From Mycolicibacterium komanii (lineage in GTDB: Bacteria; Actinomycetota; Actinomycetes; Mycobacteriales; Mycobacteriaceae), in contig NZ_CVTA01000044.1 in the NCBI RefSeq assembly GCF_001050035.1, positions 124,001 through 188,000 on the forward strand: a DNA stretch of 64,000 nucleotides, given 5' to 3'. Each line of letters starts with the position of its first letter. The stretch's first letter is position 1. Under the pieces are notes generated by a model that ran no database searches, was not told the origin of the DNA, and saw only the letters and a program-made list of their open reading frames with translations. Positions 54,202-63,763 of this stretch are shown piece by piece. The translations under genes and the position numbers were made by a program.

Positions 54202-54560
54202 GTGTCGGTTCCTTTCTCAGATGGGGCGGTGAGGTCCGCCAACAGGGTGTCCAGCCGGCGGTAGCTGCGTTCGGCGTCGAGCCGGTAGCGGTCGATCCAT
54301 GCGGTCAGCCGCTCCAGCGCGGCGGCGTCCAGGTGCACCGGCCGACGCTGCGCATCGCGGGTCCTGGTGACCAGTCCCGACTGCTCGAGCACCTGAATGT
54401 GTTTGGACACCGCCTGTTTGGTGATGTCGAAGGGTTCGGCGAGCTCGTTGACCGTGGCGGGCCCCCGCGAGAGCCGCGCCACGATGGCGCGCCGCACGGG
54501 GTCGGCCAGGGCCAGGAAGGCGCGATCCAGCCGAGACTCATCATCGCCATCACGCTCCAA
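54198..54560 (-). CDS. ArsR-type winged-helix regulator
   Basis: A 120-residue ArsR-family regulator: AFLALADPVRRAIVARLSRGPATVNELA, then the recognition helix ITKQAVSKHIQVLEQSGLV and a wing TRDAQRRPVHLD. Metal-binding Cys residues are absent, so it probably senses something else. It starts at TTG (54560). Its stop overlaps the SRPBCC gene. It likely regulates its own operon. Confidence 0.9.
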   Translation of the reverse strand: MERDGDDESRLDRAFLALADPVRRAIVARLSRGPATVNELAEPFDITKQAVSKHIQVLEQSGLVTRTRDAQRRPVHLDAAALERLTAWIDRYRLDAERSYRRLDTLLADLTAPSEKGTDT

Positions 54561-54563
54561 TAG

Positions 54564-54602
54564 TCAACCTCTAATTTGATCAATGTTTTGGTTGAATACC
54601 AA
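54564..54602 (-). promoter_or_regulatory. Possible operator and promoter of the ArsR operon
   Basis: This A/T-rich gap upstream of the ArsR gene carries TCAACC (54564-54569) facing GGTTGA (54590-54595), and TTGGT (54588-54592) facing ACCAA (54598-54602). The short inverted repeats are where an autoregulator would bind, but they are weak. Confidence 0.35.
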
Positions 54603-54635
54603 CGTAGACCGGGTTCGGTGGGGTGTCAAGGGGGG

Positions 54636-55964
54636 TCAGCGCTTGCGGCGGATGATCGCGCGCAGCTTGTCGAGCCGGGTGGCGATCTCGCGCTCGGCAC
54701 CGTGGGAGGTCGGCCGGTAGTAGTCGACACCGACCAGCTCGTCAGGCGGATACTGTTGCGACACAACACCATCGGGGTTGTCGTGGCTGTACTTGTAGCC
54801 GATCGCGTTGCCCAGCTTCTCCGCGCCGGAGTAGTGACCGTCGCGCAGATGCGGCGGCACCATCCCCGCCTTGCCCGCCCGGATGTCGGCCATCGCCGCT
54901 CCGAGGGCGGTGGTCACCGCGTTCGACTTCGGCGCCGTCGCGAGATGAACCGTGGCGTGGGCGAGCGTCAGCTGCGCTTCCGGCATGCCGATCAACTGCA
55001 CGGTCTGGGCGGCGGCCACCGCGGTCTGCAGTGCGGTCGGATCCGCCATGCCGATATCCTCGCTGGCCAGAATCATCAGCCGGCGCGCCACGAACCGGGG
55101 GTCCTCCCCCGCGACCAGCATCCGGGACAGATAGTGCAGCGCCGCGTCGACGTCGGACCCGCGGACCGACTTGATGAACGCGCTGATCACGTCGTAGTGC
55201 TGATCTCCGTCGCGGTCGTAGCGCACGGCGGCCTTGTCCAGCGACTGCTCGATGGTCTCGACCGTCACCTTCTCGCCCGCCTCGGCGGCCACCTCGAGCG
55301 CGGTCAGCGCGCGGCGGGCGTCACCCGCGGACAGCGATACCAGAAGGTCGACGGCCTCATCGGTGACCTCGACCTTGCCCGCGAGGCCGCGAGGGTCGTC
55401 GATGGCGCGGCGGACCAGCGTGCGCACCGCATCGGCGTCGAGCGGCTGCAGCTGCAGGATCAGCGACCGCGACAGCAGCGGGGCCACGACCGAGAACGAC
55501 GGGTTCTCGGTGGTCGCCGCGACCAGCGCCACGACGCGGTTCTCGACGGCGGACAGCAGGGCGTCCTGTTGGGTCTTGGAGAACCGGTGCACCTCGTCGA
55601 TGAACAGCACCGTCTGCTCGCCGTATGCGGCGGCGCGTCTGGCGACGTCGATGACGGCGCGCACCTCTTTGACCCCCGCCGACAGCGCCGACAGGGCCTC
55701 GAATCGGCGGCCCGTGGCCTGTGAGATCAGCGACGCGAGCGTGGTCTTACCGGTGCCCGGCGGGCCGTAGAGGATGACCGAGGCCGCACCGGAGCCCTCG
55801 ACCATCCGGCGCAGCGGCGACCCCGGCTGCAACAGATGGTCCTGCCCGACGACCTCGTCGAGCGTGGCCGGGCGCATCCGCACCGCCAGCGGCGCCGACG
55901 CACCGACGGCACCCGCCGCCGGCGTGGGGGCCTCACCGGGGACGTCGAACAGACCGTCGGACAC
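54636..55964 (-). CDS. rarA: Replication-associated recombination protein A (RarA/MgsA)
   Basis: A 442-residue AAA+ ATPase that acts at stalled replication forks. [17 protein letters not shown] opens the domain, Walker A is [10 protein letters not shown], Walker B FIDEVHRF, and the sensor region [10 protein letters not shown]. The C-terminal part includes [19 protein letters not shown] and [14 protein letters not shown] [12 protein letters not shown]. The length is normal for the family. The M. tuberculosis homologue Rv2559c has the same neighbours. The GTG at 55964 is used. Confidence 0.95.
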   Translation of the reverse strand: MSDGLFDVPGEAPTPAAGAVGASAPLAVRMRPATLDEVVGQDHLLQPGSPLRRMVEGSGAASVILYGPPGTGKTTLASLISQATGRRFEALSALSAGVKEVRAVIDVARRAAAYGEQTVLFIDEVHRFSKTQQDALLSAVENRVVALVAATTENPSFSVVAPLLSRSLILQLQPLDADAVRTLVRRAIDDPRGLAGKVEVTDEAVDLLVSLSAGDARRALTALEVAAEAGEKVTVETIEQSLDKAAVRYDRDGDQHYDVISAFIKSVRGSDVDAALHYLSRMLVAGEDPRFVARRLMILASEDIGMADPTALQTAVAAAQTVQLIGMPEAQLTLAHATVHLATAPKSNAVTTALGAAMADIRAGKAGMVPPHLRDGHYSGAEKLGNAIGYKYSHDNPDGVVSQQYPPDELVGVDYYRPTSHGAEREIATRLDKLRAIIRRKR

Positions 55965-55984
55965 GCCTTCTGCTTACCACGCCG

Positions 55985-56821
55985 TCACGACGCGGGTTGC
56001 GTGACGAAGTCGATGAGCTCCTCAACGCGTCCGATCAGCGCGGGTTCCAGGTCGTTCCAGTCGCGCACCCGCTTGCGGATGCGCTGCCAGGCGCGCGCGA
56101 TGTCGGCCTGCCCGGCGGCCGGCCAGCCAAGTGCCCGGCACACGCCCGTCTTCCAGTCGATGCCCTTCGGCACGACCGGCCATTTCTCGACGCCGAGCCG
56201 CTCGGGTTTGACGGCCTGCCAGATGTCGATGAACGGATGACCGACGACGAGCGTGTGGTCGCCGCCGGGTCCGCGCCGGACCGCGTCCGCGATCCGGGCC
56301 TCCTTCGAACCGGCGACCAGGTGGTCGACGAGCACGCCGAGCCGGCGGCCGGGCCCGGGCCGGAAGTCCTCGACGATCGCCACGCGATCGTCGACGCCGC
56401 CGAGGTGTTCGACCACCACCCCCTCGATTCGCAGGTCGTCGCCCCAGACCTGCTCGACGAGTTCGGCGTCGTGGCGGCCCTCGACGTAGATGCGGCTCGC
56501 CAGCGCGACCTTCGCGCGTGCACCGTGCACCGCCACCGATCCGGACGCGGTGCGGGTGTTTTTGGGGGCGGCTTTTTTGGGCGCGGTCAGGATCACCGGC
56601 TTGCCGTCGATCAGATAGCCCGGGCCGACGGGGAACGGTTTGCGCCGTCCGTTGCGGTCCTCGAGCTCCATCCGGCCGTACTCGATCCGCACGATCGCGC
56701 CGACGTATCCCGTCTGCGCGTCCTCGACGACGAGGCCGATCTCGGCCGCTTGTTCAGTGGAGCGGGCCTTGCGCTGGTGCGGGTTGTCGGCCAGGACGTC
56801 GGACCCATATCGATCAGCCAC
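55985..56821 (-). CDS. DUF3097 family protein
   Basis: A 278-residue actinobacterial protein of the DUF3097 family. VADRYGSDVLADNPH opens it, AEIGLVVEDAQTGYVGAIVR follows, and the centre has YVEGRHDAELVEQVWGDDLR and VVVEHLGGVDD, a Toprim-like region. The late part includes VGHPFIDIWQAVKPE. The family function is unknown; the Toprim-like acidic residues suggest nucleic acid work, which is inference. GTG start at 56821, 20 bases from the rarA start. Confidence 0.85.
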   Translation of the reverse strand: MADRYGSDVLADNPHQRKARSTEQAAEIGLVVEDAQTGYVGAIVRIEYGRMELEDRNGRRKPFPVGPGYLIDGKPVILTAPKKAAPKNTRTASGSVAVHGARAKVALASRIYVEGRHDAELVEQVWGDDLRIEGVVVEHLGGVDDRVAIVEDFRPGPGRRLGVLVDHLVAGSKEARIADAVRRGPGGDHTLVVGHPFIDIWQAVKPERLGVEKWPVVPKGIDWKTGVCRALGWPAAGQADIARAWQRIRKRVRDWNDLEPALIGRVEELIDFVTQPAS

Positions 56822-56893
56822 CGGGCGATCGTAGGGCCGCGGCCGCGACAGCCCACGACGGCGCGCCCGGGCGCGTCGGCGACAATGCGGGGC

Positions 56894-57694
56894 GTGACGG
56901 ATCTCGCTCGATACGGACCGTGGGCGGTGATCGCCGGCGGTTCCGAAGGCGTCGGCGCCTCGTTCGCCCACCGACTCGCCGGTGCCGGGATCAACCTCGT
57001 GCTGATCGCGCGCAAACCCGATGCGCTCGAGCGCACGGCCGAGGACTGCCGCCGCAGCGGCGTGGAGGTCCGAACGCTCGCCGTCGACCTGACCGCATCC
57101 GATGCGGTGCAGCGCACCGCGGCCGTCACCGACGACGTCGAGGTCGGGTTGCTGATCTACAACGCCGGCGCCAACACGTGCAGCGAGCACTTCCTCGACG
57201 GTGCCCTCGACGATTTCCAGCGGGTGATCGACCTGAACGTCGGCACCATGCTGGCGATGGTGCAACACTTCGGCCGTCCGATGCTTGAGCGTCGCCGCGG
57301 CGGAATCCTCATGGTGGGCTCGATGGCCGGTTACCTCGGCTCCGTGCGCCACACGGTCTACGGCGGGGTGAAGGCATTCGGCCGCATCTTCGCCGAGAGC
57401 CTGTGGCTCGAGCTGCGCGAGTACGACGTGCACGTTCTCGAACTCGTCCTCGGCGTGACCCGCACACCCGCGATGGAGCGGGTGGGCCTGAACTTCGACG
57501 TGCCCGGGTTGCGGGTCGCCGAACCCGACGATGTCGCGCGAGAAGGCCTGGAGCAGTTGGCCAACGGGCCGGTGTACGTAGCGGGCGGTAACGCCGACGA
57601 CGTCGCCCGTCGCAACGACCCCGACCGCGCGAAGGTGGTGCTGGGCACCGACCGGATGATGCGGAAGCTGTTGGGCGAAAGGGATAGCCGATGA
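56894..57694 (+). CDS. Short-chain dehydrogenase/reductase
   Basis: A 266-residue SDR enzyme. The nucleotide loop is GGSEGVGASFA, the NAG motif is NAGAN, and the active site has S in GSMAGYLGS and YxxxK in YGGVK. It probably oxidises or reduces a small alcohol or ketone with NAD(P). The GTG at 56894 starts it. Its stop overlaps the next ATG by four bases, so it is paired with the SnoaL-like gene. Confidence 0.9.
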   Translation: MTDLARYGPWAVIAGGSEGVGASFAHRLAGAGINLVLIARKPDALERTAEDCRRSGVEVRTLAVDLTASDAVQRTAAVTDDVEVGLLIYNAGANTCSEHFLDGALDDFQRVIDLNVGTMLAMVQHFGRPMLERRRGGILMVGSMAGYLGSVRHTVYGGVKAFGRIFAESLWLELREYDVHVLELVLGVTRTPAMERVGLNFDVPGLRVAEPDDVAREGLEQLANGPVYVAGGNADDVARRNDPDRAKVVLGTDRMMRKLLGERDSR

Positions 57695-58164
57695 CCGAGC
57701 TGGCGGACCTGGAGCGTCGGCTGCGCCGCATCGAGGACGAGCGTGCCATCGAGCGGATGATCGCGTCCTACGGGCCCCTGGTCGATGCGGGCGAAGCCGA
57801 TGCGGCAGCGGACCTGTGGGCAGAAGACGGCAGCTACGACGTCGAGGGGTGGCACATGGCCGGCCGTGACGAGGTCGCGGCGATGGTGCGTTCCCGCGCC
57901 CACCAGGGCTTGATCCGTCGCGGCTGCTGCCACTTCCTGGGACCCGCGGTGGTCACCGTGGACGGCGACGAGGCGGTCGCGGTGTGCGATTCGGTGTTGG
58001 TGACCCGCCACGACGACGGGTTCGCGGTATCGCGGGCGGGCGCCAACCACTTCCGGCTGCGTCGTAGCGACGGACGATGGGTGATCGTCGCACGGCGATC
58101 GCGTCTGCTGAACGGCAGTGCCGAGGCCCGCGAGCTGCTGGCCGAGGGCTTTACCCCTGGGTGA
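57691..58164 (+). CDS. SnoaL-like / NTF2-fold protein
   Basis: A 157-residue protein of the SnoaL-like superfamily. Helical start ERRLRRIEDERAIERMIASYGPLVDAGE, then DLWAEDGSYDVEGWHMAGRDEV and late strands HFRLRRSDGRWVIVARR. It overlaps the SDR gene (ATGA) and may isomerise or hydrate the same substrate, or bind it. Its 3' end overlaps the convergent zinc-peptidase gene by 14 bases. Confidence 0.85.
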   Translation: MTELADLERRLRRIEDERAIERMIASYGPLVDAGEADAAADLWAEDGSYDVEGWHMAGRDEVAAMVRSRAHQGLIRRGCCHFLGPAVVTVDGDEAVAVCDSVLVTRHDDGFAVSRAGANHFRLRRSDGRWVIVARRSRLLNGSAEARELLAEGFTPG

Positions 58165-59179
58165 TCTCTTCGACGACCGTATGGATGAAGCGCATCTTCT
58201 CGAGCACCGGGGCGGGCAGCACGAACGGGTAGAGATCTTCCTTGCCCATCGAACGGTTCAGCATGTTCAGCGCCCAGGACAGCGGTATCCACATCTCGAT
58301 GATGGCGTCGAAGCTGCTTGGGCCCAACACTTTTCGCTCGAATGTCGCGGCCGCGGGCGCAACCCCGAACGCCGCCGCCGTATCCTGGGTATCGCGGATG
58401 TGCAGGTAGTGCGCGAACGTCTCCGCCCAGTCCTCGGCGGGATGCATGGTGGCGTAGGAGGAGACGTAGCTCTTCCCCCAGTTGTCCGGAGGGCCTTCGT
58501 TGTAGTGGCGGTCCAGCGCCGCTTGATAGTCGGCGTCGGGATCGCCGAACAGTTCGCGGAACCGGGCGTCGTACTCGGGTGACACGCTGACCAGGCGGTA
58601 GTAGTAATAGTGCCCGACCTCGTGGCGGAAGTGACCGAGCAGTGTTCGATACGGCTCGCCCATCGCCTTGCGCAGCTGCTCGCGGTGCACGTCGTCGCCT
58701 TCGGCGAGATCCAAAGTGATGACGCCGTTTTCGTGGCCGGTGAACACCTTTTTATGTTCGCTGGAGAGCAGGTCGAAGGCCAGGCCGTAGTCGGGGTCCT
58801 CGTCGCGGCCGATGATCGGCAGCTTGAGTTCGTGCAGTTCGACCAACAGCCGCCGCTTGGCGCGTTCGGCGTCGGCGAACGCCGCGAGCGCTTTGGTGTC
58901 GGAGTCCTGGGGCCGGGTGCGGGTGAGGCTGCACGCCTCGCACAGCTTGTGGTCGGGCGTCTTCTCCACCAGCCAGTTGCATTCGGCCAGATGCATGTTC
59001 GCGCACAGCTGGTACTTGTCACCGTCGACGAATCCGGCCTGGCTCTGCTCGTCGCCGGAGGCGATGACCAACAGCGCCATGTCATCGAGCGAGAACCCCA
59101 GCGGCCGACCGCACGACAGGCACAACGAGTTTTCGAACGCCAGGCGCTGACCGCAGTTGGGGCACAGGAAGTCACGCAT
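58151..59179 (-). CDS. Putative zinc-binding metallopeptidase with zinc ribbons
   Basis: A 342-residue protein. The N-terminus has paired Cys motifs C6-C9 and C20-C23 (a zinc ribbon), with more Cys at 59, 80 and 83. The body carries RHEVGHYYYY with HEVGH at residues 186-190, a gluzincin-type zinc site. It matches Rv2568c in order and type. Together with the next two genes it forms a conserved actinobacterial cluster of unknown role, possibly peptide processing. The ATG at 59179 overlaps the transglutaminase stop. Confidence 0.88.
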   Translation of the reverse strand: MRDFLCPNCGQRLAFENSLCLSCGRPLGFSLDDMALLVIASGDEQSQAGFVDGDKYQLCANMHLAECNWLVEKTPDHKLCEACSLTRTRPQDSDTKALAAFADAERAKRRLLVELHELKLPIIGRDEDPDYGLAFDLLSSEHKKVFTGHENGVITLDLAEGDDVHREQLRKAMGEPYRTLLGHFRHEVGHYYYYRLVSVSPEYDARFRELFGDPDADYQAALDRHYNEGPPDNWGKSYVSSYATMHPAEDWAETFAHYLHIRDTQDTAAAFGVAPAAATFERKVLGPSSFDAIIEMWIPLSWALNMLNRSMGKEDLYPFVLPAPVLEKMRFIHTVVEEITQG

Positions 59180-60104
59180 GCAGCACTCCTCCCTCGAACG
59201 GTTCGACGTCGACGGCGACGTCGATCTCGCTGCTCCGCGAATCGGTGTAGATGATGCCGCGCAACGGCGGGACGTCGGCGTAGTCACGGCCGTATCCGAC
59301 GGTGATGTAGCGCTCGTCGACCATCTGGTCGTTGGTGGGATCGAGTCCCAGCCATTGGTTCTGCGGTGTCCACACGGCGGCCCATGCATGGGTCGCGTCG
59401 ATACCGATCATCCGTTCCTTCCCGGGGGGTGGATCGGTCGCCAGATATCCGGACACATAACTGGCGGCCAACCCGTTGGCGCGCAGGCAGGCGATGGCCA
59501 GCCGTGCGAAGTCCTGACATACCCCTTCGCGTGCCGCCAAAACCTCGCTGACCTGAGTGGACACCGTGGTCGACCCCGAGCGGTAGGTGAAGTCGGAGTA
59601 GATCCGGTGCGTCAGGTCCCGCAGCGCCTCGATCAGTGGCCGTTCGGGCTCGAAACTCGGTGCCGCGTAATCGCGTAGGGCCGGCGTGATCTCGGGTGGC
59701 TGCAGGTCGAGGGTGAACTCGGTGGCCAGCGCCGCCTCCGCGCCGACCGGACGGGCGATCTCCCAGGGCGCCAACGCCGAACCGGCCCCGTACAGGGTCG
59801 GCGGCGGCGGGTCGACCTCGACGACCGAACGGCTGGTCACCGACAGCGTCCGGTGGCGTTCGGTCACATGGAAGTACGAGCTGATGTTGCCGTAGACGTC
59901 GCGGCTGGTCGAGCTGTCCGCGGCGGGGGGATCGATCTCGAGTTCGTGCGACAGGCAGCGCTGACGAGCGGTGTCTCTCGGGGTGAGGAATCCGCGGCCG
60001 TAGGAACTGGTGACATCGGCGGCGTAGCGGTACACCGTGCGGTGGGTGATGCGGTAAGTACGGCTGGCGGCCGACGAGGTCGGACCGTCCGGAAAGGCGG
60101 TCAC
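59172..60104 (-). CDS. Transglutaminase-like protein
   Basis: A 310-residue protein with a beta-rich N-terminal domain (YRITHRTVYRYAADVTSSYGR) and a transglutaminase-like core with the triad C196 (GVCQDFA), H239 (DATHAW) and D255 (GLDPTND). The family cleaves or forms amide bonds. It matches Rv2569c. The GTG at 60104 overlaps the stop of the upstream ATP-grasp gene (GTGA). This gene pair is widely coupled in bacteria. Confidence 0.9.
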   Translation of the reverse strand: MTAFPDGPTSSAASRTYRITHRTVYRYAADVTSSYGRGFLTPRDTARQRCLSHELEIDPPAADSSTSRDVYGNISSYFHVTERHRTLSVTSRSVVEVDPPPPTLYGAGSALAPWEIARPVGAEAALATEFTLDLQPPEITPALRDYAAPSFEPERPLIEALRDLTHRIYSDFTYRSGSTTVSTQVSEVLAAREGVCQDFARLAIACLRANGLAASYVSGYLATDPPPGKERMIGIDATHAWAAVWTPQNQWLGLDPTNDQMVDERYITVGYGRDYADVPPLRGIIYTDSRSSEIDVAVDVEPFEGGVLHA

Positions 60105-62755
60105 GGCATCCGCCTCCGTTCGTCCGGCCCCCACAGGTGCTGCATGCCGCCGGGCAGCGACAGATGTGTCGCGGTGATCACGTTCGACAGTTCGCGAAGA
60201 TCACCGTGCATCCCGTCGAGCAGGGCGGCGAGCTCGGTGCGCCTACCGTCGGCGATCTGCTCGAGGTCGTCCGGGTCGAGCCGCCGCAGCCGGGTTCCGA
60301 TCTCGTCGACCATCCGCTCGGGCCGCGACGAACCCGAGGAGCCGGGCAGCGCCTTGAGTCCCGTGCGCAGCCGCTCCAGCTGGTAGGCGAGCGAGCGCGG
60401 GTTGTCGATGTCGAACAGCACCAGTTCGGCGACCGCGGAGACGCTGACCTTGCCCAGCATGCGCCGTCGGTAGATGACCGATGATTCGCACACCACGAGG
60501 GTCGATTCGGTGATGGTCTGCTCGGCGCCGGGACTGCGCGCGGTGGTCAGCGTCGCGCTCAGCAGCGCGGTGAGGTTCAGCCCGCGTTCGATGCGTTTGC
60601 CGATGTCCATCATCGTCCAGCTGGCGTCGCGGATCATCGACTCGGCCGCCACACCCGAGAGCGCCAACATGCCTGCGAGGGTGAGGTTCGTCGTCGCCGT
60701 GAGGAACGCATCGCCCTCGGCCTGCGAATCGGGCGGTTCGTTGGCGGGGCGCCCCGATGCGGGCGAATGGAGCAGCGCGCGTTCGACGGCGGCCAGCACC
60801 ATCCACGTGTCGTTGGACATCTGGTCGCGCACCGAGCGGGTGACCAGGCCGAGCCGCTCGACCGAGTGCGCCAGCGACCCCGGGCGATGCCGGTCGGCGG
60901 TCAACGACCACAGCGTCGACTGTGCGGTGGCGACCATCTCGGCGTAGTCGCCGCCGGCGCCGGTGTCGGTACCGGTCAAGTGACCCAGCGCGGTCAACAG
61001 CACGGGCACACACTCGCTGCCGTCCATGTCTCGGCGGTAGTGGAATTCGTGATAACGCTCCCTGGTCACGGTGAGCAGCCGTGCCATGTGCTCGGCGCGT
61101 TCGGCGTAGCGGCCCGCCCAGAACATGTCGGCGAGCACGCGCGGCGAGCTGACCGCCCGCGTCGCGCTCGGCGTGATCGCGGGCAGCTCGACCGGCGGCA
61201 CCCGCTCCACGGTGACCCGCTCCGGCGCCCGGACCCAGACATCCTTGGCCGCAACGGTGTTGAGTGTGTACGCCGCATCGCCGGGCGCCAGCACATAGCC
61301 GAGCCCGCCGATCATCGGCGCGTAGCCGTCACGCTGAGCGACCGTGAACAGCCGCATGCCGACATTCGTCGCCGAGAGCCCGCCCAGGCCCACAACGCTT
61401 GGTGCAGAAGAGAACTGCGGAAGCTCCTGGCCGACCCACTGCCACGGCGTGGCATCGATGCACGCGGACAGCTGCTTGCGCTGTTCGGCAGACAGCGCCG
61501 GGCCGACGATCGCCGGGCCGCCGGTCACCGGTTTGATCAACAGCGACGACAGGTGGGCCAGCAGGTGCGAACGTTCGATGCCGATGCCGCCCCAGTACAT
61601 CGGCGCGGTGTCGAGCAGGGGCGACTCGTCCAGCAGCCGCTCCGAGAGCTGGGGCAGAAACCGTTGCAGCCCGGGGTTTTCCAGGATGCCGCTGCCGAGC
61701 GTGTTGACGACGGCCACGGTGCCGCGGCGCAGCGCCTCGACGAGCCCGGCGACGCCGAGCCGCGAGTCGGAACGCAGATCAAGCGGGTCGGCCCAGTCCG
61801 CGTCGACGCGGCGCAGCACCACGTCGACGCGCTTGAGCGTGCCCATCGACCGCATCCACACCTTGCCGTCGCGCACCACCAGGTCGGCGCTCTCGACCAG
61901 GGGGAAGCCCAGGACGCTCGCCAGATACGCCTGGTCGAACGCGGTCTCGGAGTGGATGCCGGGGCTGAGCACCACCACCATCGGCTCCTCGGCCGACTCC
62001 GGGGCGGCGTCGATGAGCGCGAGCCGAAGCGCCTGCGCCCATGGCGACGCGGGCCGCGGACCGATCCGTTCGTAGAGGTCGGGTACGGCGTGTGCGACAA
62101 CGCGCCGGTCCGCCAGCGCGTAGCCCGCGCCCGACGGCGCCTGCGTCCAGTCGGCGTTGACGCGGAAACTGCCGTCACCGGTGCGGCTGACGTCGCACCC
62201 GTGTAGGAACAGTTGGTGGCGGCCGGGAACGTCGATACCTCGCGCGGCCCGCACATAGCCGGGGTGGGCGAAGAGAAGTTGCGCGGGCAACACGCCGCTG
62301 GTGATCGACACCTGCGGCCCGTAGAGATCGGTGAGCACGGCGTCGAGCAGCCGGGAGCGCTGCAGCAGACCGGATTCCAGCGTGTTCCACTCGGTGGCCG
62401 AGATCACCAGGGGCAGCGCGTCGAGGTGCCACGGCCCCGGTTCGGCGGGTTCGTGGCCGTTGGTGCCGGGTTGGCCGACCACCGAACCGTGGCGGTCGAC
62501 CTGGACATAGGTGATGCCGTCGTTGTCGACGAGGCTGCGCACCACGTCGCGCAACTGCGCCAGACCGGGGCGACCGCGCTCGGCCACGCATTCGGCCAGT
62601 TCCTGCCATGCCGGGCGGACATCGCCTGCGGCGTCGACGAACTCGTCATAGCCGCTGCCTGCACCCGGTCGCACATCGAACAGCGCCTGCTGGACGCGCG
62701 CGGTGCGGTATCTGCCCAGCAGGTCGTCGGGAGCATTCGGTGCCGGAAGTGCCAT
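60101..62755 (-). CDS. Circularly permuted ATP-grasp plus alpha-E fusion protein
   Basis: An 884-residue protein, the length I recall for Rv2567. The N-terminal two thirds are a circularly permuted ATP-grasp (VVVLSPGIHSETAFDQAYLASVLGFPLVE and the basic GKVWMRSMGTLKRVDVVLRRVD). The C-terminal third is an alpha-E helical domain (MFWAGRYAERAEHMARLLTVTRERYHEF). With the transglutaminase and zinc peptidase it is predicted to make and process a peptide. The ATG at 62755 fits; longer upstream extensions lack similarity. Confidence 0.92.
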   Translation of the reverse strand: MALPAPNAPDDLLGRYRTARVQQALFDVRPGAGSGYDEFVDAAGDVRPAWQELAECVAERGRPGLAQLRDVVRSLVDNDGITYVQVDRHGSVVGQPGTNGHEPAEPGPWHLDALPLVISATEWNTLESGLLQRSRLLDAVLTDLYGPQVSITSGVLPAQLLFAHPGYVRAARGIDVPGRHQLFLHGCDVSRTGDGSFRVNADWTQAPSGAGYALADRRVVAHAVPDLYERIGPRPASPWAQALRLALIDAAPESAEEPMVVVLSPGIHSETAFDQAYLASVLGFPLVESADLVVRDGKVWMRSMGTLKRVDVVLRRVDADWADPLDLRSDSRLGVAGLVEALRRGTVAVVNTLGSGILENPGLQRFLPQLSERLLDESPLLDTAPMYWGGIGIERSHLLAHLSSLLIKPVTGGPAIVGPALSAEQRKQLSACIDATPWQWVGQELPQFSSAPSVVGLGGLSATNVGMRLFTVAQRDGYAPMIGGLGYVLAPGDAAYTLNTVAAKDVWVRAPERVTVERVPPVELPAITPSATRAVSSPRVLADMFWAGRYAERAEHMARLLTVTRERYHEFHYRRDMDGSECVPVLLTALGHLTGTDTGAGGDYAEMVATAQSTLWSLTADRHRPGSLAHSVERLGLVTRSVRDQMSNDTWMVLAAVERALLHSPASGRPANEPPDSQAEGDAFLTATTNLTLAGMLALSGVAAESMIRDASWTMMDIGKRIERGLNLTALLSATLTTARSPGAEQTITESTLVVCESSVIYRRRMLGKVSVSAVAELVLFDIDNPRSLAYQLERLRTGLKALPGSSGSSRPERMVDEIGTRLRRLDPDDLEQIADGRRTELAALLDGMHGDLRELSNVITATHLSLPGGMQHLWGPDERRRMP

Positions 62756-62775
62756 CAGTGCAGAACCGTAACCGG

Positions 62776-63714
62776 TCACCCCGGAATGCGGCGCGGCGCG
62801 CTGTGCCTCCGGTCGGCCAACCGCCGTGTCCACAGCACGAGCACACCGGCCAGCACGATCGCGACCAGGTTGACCGCCAGCTGGGATGCGGACTTGGCCG
62901 CGATGTCCCAGTCCCCGACCGTGCCGGCGACGACCGCGAAGCCCGCGGCCGGCACCGTCATGACCGAGATGAAAACACCCACGAGCGCAGCGGATTTCGA
63001 GGTGATCAGCGACAGCATCCCGGCCGTGCCGGCGAGGAACGCGACGACGAACGACAGCGGCCCGACCTGGAAGATGAAGTCGACCTCGTCCAGTTCGCTG
63101 GTGCTGGTGACCGTGATCCAGCCGATCGCCTCACCCGCCAGGACCGCAGCCGATGTGACGAGCATCGCGACCGGGAAGCCGACCAGCAGCGCCAACGCCG
63201 CGCGTCGTGCGAGGTACCCCCGGCGGCGCACCAGCGACACCGCCAGCGCCGCCAGCGGCCCGAACTCGGGGCCCACCACCGTCGCACCCACGACCGTGAC
63301 CGGCGAGTCGGTCACCACACCGATCGACGCGATCAGGCACGCCACGCACAGGAAGGCTAAGAACGTGACGTTCAGGCTCGATTCCTCGCGGGTGCGCACC
63401 GCCAGCTCGTCCCACACCACCGCATCGGCAGGATCGCCGTCGGCCTCGTCCTCGGCGCGGTACGCACGGGCGGAGAGCACGGTGTCGACGAAGTCCAGGG
63501 TGATCGCGCCGCGGTCCTTCACCCCCAGCTTCTTGAGCGCAGCGATGACGTCGTTGGCCGACTCCCTGGCGATGTCGGCGGTGATCTCGTCCCCGCGCGG
63601 ATCCACGGCGGCGTCGCGGTGGATGACGATGTGGGTCACGCCCGGGTTGTCCTGCAGGGCGGCCATGACGGCGTCGCGCTGATCCGTCGGCGAGATGACG
63701 CGCAGATGCAGCAC
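62776..63714 (-). CDS. DUF389 family membrane protein
   Basis: A 312-residue protein. About 115 N-terminal residues are soluble (MLHLRVISPTDQRDAVMAAL, ferredoxin-like). Six or so transmembrane helices follow, including TFLAFLCVACLIASIGVVTDS and the family motif VVGATVVGPEFGPLAALAVSLV. DUF389 proteins are widespread but their transport or structural function is unknown. It begins at ATG 63714, 49 bases from the HxlR gene's end. Confidence 0.85.
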   Translation of the reverse strand: MLHLRVISPTDQRDAVMAALQDNPGVTHIVIHRDAAVDPRGDEITADIARESANDVIAALKKLGVKDRGAITLDFVDTVLSARAYRAEDEADGDPADAVVWDELAVRTREESSLNVTFLAFLCVACLIASIGVVTDSPVTVVGATVVGPEFGPLAALAVSLVRRRGYLARRAALALLVGFPVAMLVTSAAVLAGEAIGWITVTSTSELDEVDFIFQVGPLSFVVAFLAGTAGMLSLITSKSAALVGVFISVMTVPAAGFAVVAGTVGDWDIAAKSASQLAVNLVAIVLAGVLVLWTRRLADRRHSAPRRIPG

Positions 63715-63763
63715 ATCGGCACCCTACGCATGGCGTGCCTGCTCGCGTCGCCGAACGGTCGGT